Below are positions 38,952-46,592 of a stretch of DNA of 64,000 bases, one piece after another. Location of the stretch: positions 496,001 to 560,000 of the forward strand of contig NZ_FODN01000001.1 of the NCBI RefSeq assembly GCF_900110375.1. Direction: 5' to 3'. The position numbers and the translations under genes were made by a program. Position 1 is the stretch's first letter; each line of letters opens with the position of its first letter. The notes beneath the pieces were generated by a model that was not told the DNA's origin, made no database searches, and saw nothing but the letters and a program-made list of their open reading frames with translations. This DNA comes from Flavobacterium sinopsychrotolerans (lineage in GTDB: Bacteria; Bacteroidota; Bacteroidia; Flavobacteriales; Flavobacteriaceae).

Positions 38952-41900
38952 ATGGATAAAGCAGCATTCAATTTCAATAAATGGAATACAATTATTGGTT
39001 GGTTTACATTTGGAGTCGCATTATTAACATACACTTTAACGGTTGAACCCACCATGAGTTTTTGGGATTGCGGTGAATACATAGCCACAGCAGCAAAACT
39101 TGAAGTAGGCCATCCACCAGGAGCTCCTTTATACCAGATGATCGGTGCCTTTTTCGCCATGTTTGCCACGGACGATACTAAAATTGCCTTAATGGTAAAT
39201 ATGATGTCAGTATTCTCAAGTGCTTTCACCATTTTATTTTTATTCTGGTCATCGTCAATGATATTAAAAAAATTAGTTTCAAGATTTTCTGAAATAAACA
39301 GGAATAATGAAATTGCAATCTTAGGAAGCTCACTTGTTGGCGCTTTAGCGTATACTTTTTCTGATAGTTTTTGGTACAATGCTGTTGAGGCCGAAGTTTA
39401 CGCCATGGCTTCCTTATTTATTGCTTTATTATTTTGGCTTGGATTACGCTGGGAACAGGACATGGATAAACCAAGGGGTAACAAATGGTTATTAATCATT
39501 TCTCTTGTTGTTGGACTTTCATTTGGAGTTCACTTCATGGCTTTATTAACAATTCCCGCCATAGGTTTCCTTTACTTTTTCAAAAATTACAAAGTTGTTA
39601 CCGTCAAAAACTTCATACTTGCGAATATTGTAGTTATTGCCATTTTGCTGTTTATTTTCAAAATGCTACTTCCAATGACCATGGGATTCTTTGGTAAAAC
39701 TGAAGTTTTCATGGTAAATAACCTAGGATTACCGTTTGATTCAGGAACTATATTTGTTACTATTTTATTAGCAGCCTTGTTTTATTTTGGATTAAAATAC
39801 ACGAATAACAAAGGCTTGGCAACCTACAACACCTTAATTTTATGTGTTCTTTTTATCCTAATTGGCTTTTCTACTTGGACAATGTTGCCAATTCGCGCTA
39901 ACGCCAATACCGTAATCAACGAAAACAAACCTTCTGATGCACGTGAAGTTCTTGCGTACTACAACAGAGAACAATACGGTGTAAACCCATTGTTTTACGG
40001 TCCGCAATACACCGAAGCTTTTTCAGGTTTAGACGAAAACAATCCTTATCTAGACAAAGCCCCCAATTATGAAAGAGACTACAAAACAGGTAAATATGTT
40101 ATTGTCAATAATTTCAAAAATGCCGAACAAAATACGGATGACAACCACAAAACTATTTTACCAAGAATGTGGAGTGGCGATCATATTGAAAACTACATGA
40201 ATTTTACAAATCCCCCTGAGTTCAGGTTAAATCCTAATTATCCTTACGAAAATGACCTGGCCAAATACGGGATTGACCCAAATCAACTTAGTGAAGAAGA
40301 TTATAATAAAGCGATTGCGCAACTGAAAAATGAGACCGAAAAAATAATAACCGAATTCAGACAAGCTTACGCTCAAAAACAAATTGACAACGAAGGCTAT
40401 GTTACGTTCCTAAAAAGCTATGGCGATTATTTATTGGTTGACAAACCAACAACTGCTGACAATTTGGGCTTCATGGTTGAATACCAATTTGGCTATATGT
40501 ACTGGAGGTATTTAATGTGGAATTTCGTTGGTCGACAAAACGATGTTCAAGGAAGATACGATTACTTAGACGGGAACTGGCTCAGCGGAATATCATTTAT
40601 AGACGAATTACACTTGGGCAGTCAAGAAAATTTACCATCAGATGTATTGAACAACAAAGGTAGAAATGTCTATTTCTTTCTACCGTTTATTCTAGGATTA
40701 ATCGGCTTAATGTACCATGCCAATAAGGATTTAAAAAGTTTCTACGTTCTGCTGGCTTTATTCCTTTTTACAGGAATAGCGCTCAAAATATACTTAAACG
40801 AAAGACCTTTTGAACCACGAGAAAGAGATTATGCTTTAGTCGGCTCTTTTTACGTGTTTGCCATCTGGATTGGTTTTGGAGTTTATGCCTTATATGAAAG
40901 TATCCAAAAATATTTAGCTCCAAAAATTGCCGGCCCAATAATTATCTGCGCCAGTTTACTGGCTGCTCCTGTACTTATGGCTGCTCAAAACTGGGATGAT
41001 CATGATCGTTCAGGAAAATATACTGCTGTAGCCATGGCAAAAGCCTACCTTACTTCGTGTGATCCAAATGCTATTTTATTTACCATTGGCGATAACGACA
41101 CGTTCCCGCTTTGGTACGCGCAAGAAATTGAAAAAGTAAGAACGGATGTCAAAATTGTAAATACTAGTTTATTCATGACAGATTGGTATATAGATCAAAT
41201 GAAAACCAAAACATACGAGTCAGATCCATTGCCTATTTCATTTACTCACGATCAGTACGTGGGAGATAAACTGGATTACGTAGCTCACATACCAAAAGTT
41301 GAAAGTCGTTGGGATATAAAAGATTTCATTAGTTTCATAAAAAACCCTAAATCTACGGTTGATATGCAAAACGGACAGACCATTCATTTTTATCCTACCA
41401 ATAAAATTAGAATTCCTGTTGACAAAAATGTTATCATAAAAAATAAAGTCGTTAGTCCTAAATACAATGATTCTATTGTGCCTTACATAGATTTGGATAT
41501 AAGTAAAAATGCGTTGTACAAAAACAGATTAATGATGCTGGATATTGTTGCCAATAACAACTGGAAACGACCTATTTATTTTAGCGGAGGTGCCTTTGAT
41601 AACGAAGATTATATCTGGATGAAAGAGTATCTTCAACTAGAAGGAATGGTTTATAAATTAGTCCCAATAAGAACAATTATACATAAAGACGGCGGTCCGC
41701 TTGAAATGGGACAAATAGATTCGGATAAAATGTATGCTAAAGTTATGAAATGGGATTGGGGCAATAGCGAAAGTCCGAAAATTTATCACGACCCTGAAAC
41801 CCGTAAAAACAGTATAACGTACAGAAGCAACCTTTCAAGATTAATGAATCAGTTGATCGTTGAAGGCAAAAAAGACAAGGCAAAAAACATAATTGATTTA

Positions 41901-42233
41901 GCCATGACAAAAATGCCTTTAGAATACTTCGATTATTATTCTTTAATAGAACCTTTCGCTGGTGGCTATTATAAAATTGATGAAAAAGTAAAAGCACAAC
42001 AATTGCTGGAAAAACTAATCGGTAAGTATCAGGAAAACCTCAACTATTATGGCAAACTTAAATCTTCCGAGCAAAGCAGTATTGCAACTCCTATCATAAT
42101 CGATATTGAACGTTACAGAAGCCTTTTGCAGGTCATGAAAGAAAATGGAGATGTAGATTTCTATAACAAGCATAAAATCACTTTCAACACGTACATCAAA
42201 ATGTTTGAACGTTTTGGACGAGACAAAGAGTAA
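38952..42233 (+). CDS. Large DUF2723-family membrane protein, probable GT117-type glycosyltransferase
   Basis: 1093 residues. About 10-12 membrane helices in the first 340 residues and near 570-680, the rest a soluble C-terminal part with helical repeats. Near the N-terminus TMSFWDCGEYIATAAKLEVG followed by HPPGAPLYQ is the hallmark of DUF2723, whose Asp/Glu next to the first periplasmic loop resembles GT-C enzymes. The family includes human TMEM260 and is grouped as GT117 (protein O-mannosyltransferase-like). In Bacteroidota it is a candidate for protein O-glycosylation or cell-surface glycan transfer; its exact substrate is not shown here. Stand-alone, with terminator downstream. Confidence 0.85.
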   Translation: MDKAAFNFNKWNTIIGWFTFGVALLTYTLTVEPTMSFWDCGEYIATAAKLEVGHPPGAPLYQMIGAFFAMFATDDTKIALMVNMMSVFSSAFTILFLFWSSSMILKKLVSRFSEINRNNEIAILGSSLVGALAYTFSDSFWYNAVEAEVYAMASLFIALLFWLGLRWEQDMDKPRGNKWLLIISLVVGLSFGVHFMALLTIPAIGFLYFFKNYKVVTVKNFILANIVVIAILLFIFKMLLPMTMGFFGKTEVFMVNNLGLPFDSGTIFVTILLAALFYFGLKYTNNKGLATYNTLILCVLFILIGFSTWTMLPIRANANTVINENKPSDAREVLAYYNREQYGVNPLFYGPQYTEAFSGLDENNPYLDKAPNYERDYKTGKYVIVNNFKNAEQNTDDNHKTILPRMWSGDHIENYMNFTNPPEFRLNPNYPYENDLAKYGIDPNQLSEEDYNKAIAQLKNETEKIITEFRQAYAQKQIDNEGYVTFLKSYGDYLLVDKPTTADNLGFMVEYQFGYMYWRYLMWNFVGRQNDVQGRYDYLDGNWLSGISFIDELHLGSQENLPSDVLNNKGRNVYFFLPFILGLIGLMYHANKDLKSFYVLLALFLFTGIALKIYLNERPFEPRERDYALVGSFYVFAIWIGFGVYALYESIQKYLAPKIAGPIIICASLLAAPVLMAAQNWDDHDRSGKYTAVAMAKAYLTSCDPNAILFTIGDNDTFPLWYAQEIEKVRTDVKIVNTSLFMTDWYIDQMKTKTYESDPLPISFTHDQYVGDKLDYVAHIPKVESRWDIKDFISFIKNPKSTVDMQNGQTIHFYPTNKIRIPVDKNVIIKNKVVSPKYNDSIVPYIDLDISKNALYKNRLMMLDIVANNNWKRPIYFSGGAFDNEDYIWMKEYLQLEGMVYKLVPIRTIIHKDGGPLEMGQIDSDKMYAKVMKWDWGNSESPKIYHDPETRKNSITYRSNLSRLMNQLIVEGKKDKAKNIIDLAMTKMPLEYFDYYSLIEPFAGGYYKIDEKVKAQQLLEKLIGKYQENLNYYGKLKSSEQSSIATPIIIDIERYRSLLQVMKENGDVDFYNKHKITFNTYIKMFERFGRDKE

Positions 42234-42250
42234 TTTTAAATACCAATTAG

Positions 42251-42290
42251 AAAAGATAGCGATGTTGAAAAATATCGCTATCTTTTTTTT
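42251..42290 (+). terminator. Terminator of the DUF2723 gene
   Basis: 13-bp perfect stem (42251-42263 and 42274-42286, AAAAGATAGCGAT and its complement) with a T-run to 42290. The deacetylase ATG follows 13 nt later. Confidence 0.9.
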
Positions 42291-42302
42291 TAAAGCTAAA
42301 AA

Positions 42303-42944
42303 ATGAAATTCTACTGGATCAAAACAAATTGGATCATTAAAAAAATGTTTTCTAATTATACTTGGGATGTTTCCAATACAGGAAACACCGTGTATCTCAC
42401 ATTCGATGACGGACCTATTCCAGAAATTACAACATGGGTTTTGGAAGAATTAAAAAAATACAACTTGAAGGCTACTTTTTTTTGTATTGGAGAAAATATT
42501 TCCAAGTATCCCGAAATATTCCACAAAGTAATCAAAGAAGGTCATTCCATAGGAAATCATACTTTTAATCATTTAAATGGCTGGAATACTGCTACTGAAG
42601 ATTATATTGAAAATGTTGCACGATGCGAAGAAACGATTGACAAAAACATAAATCAAAATCTAAAACCCAGACTATTTCGTCCGCCTTATGGCAAATTAAA
42701 AACGGCTCAATCAAAAGCCATACGGAAATTGGGGTACAAAATAATTATGTGGGATGTACTTAGCGCTGATTTTGACACAACCCTATCTAAAGAAAAATGT
42801 TTGGATAATGTGCTGTCAAATATAAAACCTGGAAGCATTATTGTGTTTCACGATAGTATAAAAGCCTTCAAAAATCTTGAATACATGTTACCAAAAACAT
42901 TGGACTTTTTAAAAGAAAATAATTTTAATTGTGCTGTTTTGTGA
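42303..42944 (+). CDS. Polysaccharide deacetylase (NodB domain)
   Basis: 213 residues. NodB motifs in order: motif 1 VYLTFDDGPIPE (catalytic base Asp and metal Asp), motif 2 GHSIGNHTFNH (metal His pair), motif 3 RPPYGK, motif 4 MWDVLS, motif 5 IIVFHDS. These residues support an active, metal-dependent carbohydrate-ester or N-acetyl hydrolase acting on peptidoglycan or a surface glycan. No clear signal peptide, so localisation is open. Convergent with the thioredoxin-like gene, 15 nt apart. Confidence 0.92.
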   Translation: MKFYWIKTNWIIKKMFSNYTWDVSNTGNTVYLTFDDGPIPEITTWVLEELKKYNLKATFFCIGENISKYPEIFHKVIKEGHSIGNHTFNHLNGWNTATEDYIENVARCEETIDKNINQNLKPRLFRPPYGKLKTAQSKAIRKLGYKIIMWDVLSADFDTTLSKEKCLDNVLSNIKPGSIIVFHDSIKAFKNLEYMLPKTLDFLKENNFNCAVL

Positions 42945-42959
42945 CATCCAAAACCAATT

Positions 42960-43256
42960 TTACAATTGCTCCTGAACGATTCCAATAAGGGTATTGGCAT
43001 CTAATTCTCCAGATTGTCTCCAGATCATTTGACCTTGTTTGTAAATCATCAATGTAGGCAAACCTTTGATGCGTAAAGCATCCGCTAATTCTTGATTTTT
43101 ATCCACATCAATTTTAATCACTTTTGCTTTATCGCCAAGAGCTGCCGCTACATCTCTGATAACAGGATGCATAGAAACTGATGGTTCATTCCATTCCGTG
43201 TAAAAATCAATTAACACGGGTACTTGAGTATTTATAAGTTCTCCAAATTTTGACAT
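42960..43256 (-). CDS. Thioredoxin-like protein without active-site cysteines
   Basis: 98 residues with the thioredoxin fold: VPVLIDFYTEWNEPSVSMHP then VIKIDVDKNQELADALRIKG and LPTLMIYKQGQ (cis-Pro loop). The place of the WCGPC motif reads WNEPS, and the protein contains no cysteine at all, so it cannot do dithiol-disulfide exchange. The rest of the fold is well kept, so it is not simply a decayed gene; a chaperone-like or binding role is more likely. Probably monocistronic. Confidence 0.88.
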   Translation of the reverse strand: MSKFGELINTQVPVLIDFYTEWNEPSVSMHPVIRDVAAALGDKAKVIKIDVDKNQELADALRIKGLPTLMIYKQGQMIWRQSGELDANTLIGIVQEQL

Positions 43257-43328
43257 AAAACCAAAAATTTAATTTTTAAATTCACTAAAAAGAGATATTT
43301 ATTTTACAAATGTAGCATTTTTAACGTA

Positions 43329-44573
43329 TTATGCCACATTCGTACCCTTTTTTAGTTCAATGACCGTTATTTCCGGCATAATTCCTACTCTACCAGGATA
43401 GGCATGAAAACCAAATCCTCTGTTTACATAAACGTATCTCCCTAAATTTTCGTACAAACCAGCCCATTGTTTGTATACATACTGTGCCAAACTCCATTTG
43501 AAATAACCCGGAATTTCGATACCAAATTGCATTCCGTGTGTATGACCCGAAAGCGTGAGGTGATAATGTTTCTCATCATGTTGCACGACGTGCTCCCAAT
43601 GCGAAGGGTCGTGACTCATCAAAATCTTGAAGTCTTCTTTCTTTAACGGTCCCGCAGCTTTATTTAAATCTCCGGCCTGCTTGAAGTTATGACCCCAGTT
43701 TTCGACACCAACCAATGCTATTTTCGCATCTCCTTTTTCGATAAAAGTATGCTCATTCAACAATAAATTGAAACCAATTTCCCCATACAAACTTTTTATA
43801 GCTTTGAAATTTTCCTCTTTGGCTGCTTCTGTTGGCCATGTTACATATTCTCCATAATCGTGATTCCCCAAAACGGAATATTTGCCATATTCATGTTTTT
43901 TAATTCTATTGAACGTTTCTATCCAAGGATGCATTTCCTTGGCATCCGTATTTACAATATCACCGGTAAACAGAATTAAATCTGAATTTTGCTCATTAAC
44001 CAAATCAATCGCGTAATTAATTTTTTCAGGATTATCAAAACTGCCACTGTGAACATCCGATATTTGAGTAATCGTAAAACCATCAAAAGCGTCCGGCAAA
44101 TCAGGAAAAAAAATGCGTTGTTTGATTACTTTATAATTGTATTTCCCAACCGTCACACCATAAATTAAAGATAGAAAAGGAACCGCCGCTAATCCTAACC
44201 CTATTTGACTGATAAATTTTCGTCTGGAATTAAGGAAATCCGTGCCCTTGTCATAATCTACAAAATAATTTATGGTTCCCGCACCCAATCTAAAGATGTC
44301 TTCTCCCATTAACACAAGAGTCAAAATTAATTTTGGAACGTAAACAATCAGCAGCAAACCCATGATTACCATCATGTGTTGGGTTTGGCCAACGCTTCGG
44401 TCAAATTGCATTATCGAATAAACAATATACACTAAGACTACGATGCTAATAAGCTGAATGGAAAACAAAATTGGCTTTGATTTTATCAAAGTTTTTAATA
44501 CCTGAAAAGTATAAAGCTCAACAATAAGAAGAATTAAGCACAAGAATACGATACGAAAGATCATTTTAATCAA
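43329..44573 (-). CDS. Membrane-anchored calcineurin-like metallophosphoesterase
   Basis: 414 residues. Four or so membrane helices in residues 1-150 (RIVFLCLILLIVELYTFQVL; LISIVVLVYIVYSIM). The phosphoesterase part begins near 160 with ITQISDVHSG, LFTGDIVNTD, SVLGNHDYG, ILMSHDPSHW and LSGHTHGMQFG, the five metal-site blocks of the calcineurin superfamily. YaeI-type enzymes of this architecture hydrolyse lipid or nucleotide phosphodiesters; here the substrate is unknown. Confidence 0.9.
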   Translation of the reverse strand: MIKMIFRIVFLCLILLIVELYTFQVLKTLIKSKPILFSIQLISIVVLVYIVYSIMQFDRSVGQTQHMMVIMGLLLIVYVPKLILTLVLMGEDIFRLGAGTINYFVDYDKGTDFLNSRRKFISQIGLGLAAVPFLSLIYGVTVGKYNYKVIKQRIFFPDLPDAFDGFTITQISDVHSGSFDNPEKINYAIDLVNEQNSDLILFTGDIVNTDAKEMHPWIETFNRIKKHEYGKYSVLGNHDYGEYVTWPTEAAKEENFKAIKSLYGEIGFNLLLNEHTFIEKGDAKIALVGVENWGHNFKQAGDLNKAAGPLKKEDFKILMSHDPSHWEHVVQHDEKHYHLTLSGHTHGMQFGIEIPGYFKWSLAQYVYKQWAGLYENLGRYVYVNRGFGFHAYPGRVGIMPEITVIELKKGTNVA

Positions 44574-44673
44574 ATTTTAAACAAAATAACAAAAGAATTA
44601 ACCAAAATGTTTTTTTATTAGTTAAAATTTAACGGTTGATTAAAGCTTAAAAAAGAACCAAAGTAAACATATA

Positions 44674-44713
44674 AAAAATTGCATTATTATTTTACTGAAA
44701 TAATGCAATTTTT
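44674..44713 (-). terminator. Terminator of the secreted-protein gene
   Basis: 15-bp perfect stem (44674-44688 and 44699-44713, AAAAATTGCATTATT and its complement), 20 nt past the stop on the minus strand. Confidence 0.85.
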
Positions 44714-44732
44714 ATGAATTTTAAAGTGAATT

Positions 44733-46256
44733 TTATTTCATTGTTATATTATAAGAGCGGAAGGTAAAAACTTTATTCGTACCATTCAATCGTTTAGCGC
44801 ACAGTTCAATATACTCTCCATTAGCAAGAGTTACGGTTCCTGTAACTGCAATGCTCTGAATATTTGCGTTATTAGAATCTATAAAAGTTTCTGAAGCAGT
44901 AACAAAAGTGATGGGATTTCCAACAGAACTTTTGATAAAAAAGAATAATAGATCTGCAGCACCAGTACTACTACCTTCAAAAGAAATTGAAGCAGAAACT
45001 GTAAAAGTTCTAGGTTTCTTACCTGAATAAACTAATCTATTATTTGTTGAGCCATCCATTCTAAATAAATTAGTTGAAATGGTTGTTCCAGAGATTTTAT
45101 AAGTTGCACCAATATCTGTTAAAGAACCGGCGGGAGAAGCTATAGCTCTATCTAAATAGATGTTTCCAGTAGAAAAAGAATCTCCTTCATTTGGAATTCC
45201 CGCACAACGTACAGTCCAATTATTGTTAAAATTATAGCCAGGAATAACACCTCCTGCAACACCATAGGGCTTTACATATCCTGCTGTATTATCCCCTGTA
45301 AACACAACGGTCTCCATCACCGCATCTCCAGCTATGACTGGGTTACTTGATACATCAAAACCAAAGGATGTTCCAGAAACTTCACTGAAACCACCCTGTT
45401 TTTCAACTAAGCCAAAAGTACCTACTAACTTTTCATACGTTCCTGAATTCGCAAGAGATGAACTACCACCAAACCAACCTGCATTATTAATCAATAACTT
45501 ATTTATATCCTGATAAATAACTCCATTAGCGTTACCAAAATATTGAACGATACTCACAAATACTAATGAAAAATTTTTTATAAGGCCTACATTAGCTGAA
45601 TTCCCGATAATAGCATCTCTTAAAATAAGATTTTGTGTTTGAGCCCCTATAGCTCCTGGCCCTGTAATATTGAAAACATTTCCTGCTGATGCCACTAAAG
45701 TCACTACCCTAATTGACCCTCCTGTTGTTCCTATAAAAAGATCTCCACTACTTTTAACTAACTTGTCCTCGCCAGAGTCCAATCCTGCGATATAAGCATT
45801 ATTCAATTCAATAGGTAGATCTACTAGTACTTGTCCATTAATTTCATATAAGGTTCCAGTGTCCAAAAGATATTTAGTATTACTCCCTGCTGCCTTCTCC
45901 GCAGCCAATACCGTAGCTAATACATCACTAGATTTTATACGTTTAAATTTAAGTCTACCATTAGCATCACTACTCATTCTGTTCCATGATACTGCAGTAC
46001 TATTATAATGATAAAAAGATTTCAAATCCGTATCGTACACGATCAACCCATCGGCAGGAGTCACAATAGCTGTTCTCTGTGCCGTTGTCATTCTCGGCGT
46101 CAACAATCCTTGTGTTGTAGAAGACACATCTAATACAGAACTTGCATTCGGAGTAGTAGTTCCAATTCCTACCTGTGCGAACACATTTGTTGTTATTGTC
46201 ATAAAAATTAACAAACAGGCTTGTAATACCTTTTTAGCGGCGTAGTTTTTTTTCAT
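44733..46256 (-). CDS. Secreted protein of unknown function with VGIGTTTP-type N-terminus
   Basis: 507 residues. Signal peptide KVLQACLLIFMTITTNVFAQ cleaved before VGIGTTTPNASSVLDVSSTT, a repeat-like segment (LTPRMTTAQRTAIVTPADG, LIVYDTDLKSFYHYN) found at the start of many Bacteroidota surface or tail-fibre-like proteins. Residues about 110-360 are Gly/Asn/Ser-rich beta sequence; the last 110 residues (FTVSASISFEGSS, ANGEYIELCAKRLNG, FRSYNITMK) look like a jelly-roll of the C1q/TNF-like kind seen in trimeric surface proteins (inference). I see no T9SS C-terminal sorting signal. Monocistronic, with two palindromes upstream. Confidence 0.72.
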   Translation of the reverse strand: MKKNYAAKKVLQACLLIFMTITTNVFAQVGIGTTTPNASSVLDVSSTTQGLLTPRMTTAQRTAIVTPADGLIVYDTDLKSFYHYNSTAVSWNRMSSDANGRLKFKRIKSSDVLATVLAAEKAAGSNTKYLLDTGTLYEINGQVLVDLPIELNNAYIAGLDSGEDKLVKSSGDLFIGTTGGSIRVVTLVASAGNVFNITGPGAIGAQTQNLILRDAIIGNSANVGLIKNFSLVFVSIVQYFGNANGVIYQDINKLLINNAGWFGGSSSLANSGTYEKLVGTFGLVEKQGGFSEVSGTSFGFDVSSNPVIAGDAVMETVVFTGDNTAGYVKPYGVAGGVIPGYNFNNNWTVRCAGIPNEGDSFSTGNIYLDRAIASPAGSLTDIGATYKISGTTISTNLFRMDGSTNNRLVYSGKKPRTFTVSASISFEGSSTGAADLLFFFIKSSVGNPITFVTASETFIDSNNANIQSIAVTGTVTLANGEYIELCAKRLNGTNKVFTFRSYNITMK

Positions 46257-46308
46257 AACAAATTTATTGAGTGAATATAAGACTTAAAAATAAAAAAAAT
46301 CATTTAAA

Positions 46309-46338
46309 TAATCGATTAAAAACACATATAATCGATTA
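46309..46338. promoter_or_regulatory. Two identical palindromes upstream of the secreted-protein gene
   Basis: TAATCGATTA at 46309-46318 and again at 46329-46338, in a shared 13-nt context (ATAATCGATTAAA). Centres are 20 bp apart, as in the LacI operators at 16670. They lie 53-82 nt upstream of the ATG at 46256. Candidate regulator site; the binding protein is unknown. Confidence 0.5.
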
Positions 46339-46592
46339 AATACACTTTTTACGTCTTAATCATATTAAAAAACTTACTATTTTTAATGTGACACTCTTTT
46401 CTTTTTAGCTATTTATGTTTATTTAGTTTACCCGTTAGTTGTATTAAAATAGGCTCATTTTGCAAGAGCTACTAGATTGTTGCTTAGTACACATAAGCAA
46501 ATTTCAACTGAAATTGGAACAAATCCTGCAATCCTGCACTCCTTTATATAACAAGTTTTGTACTTTTGAAAACTTTACAAAAACCATAGTTC

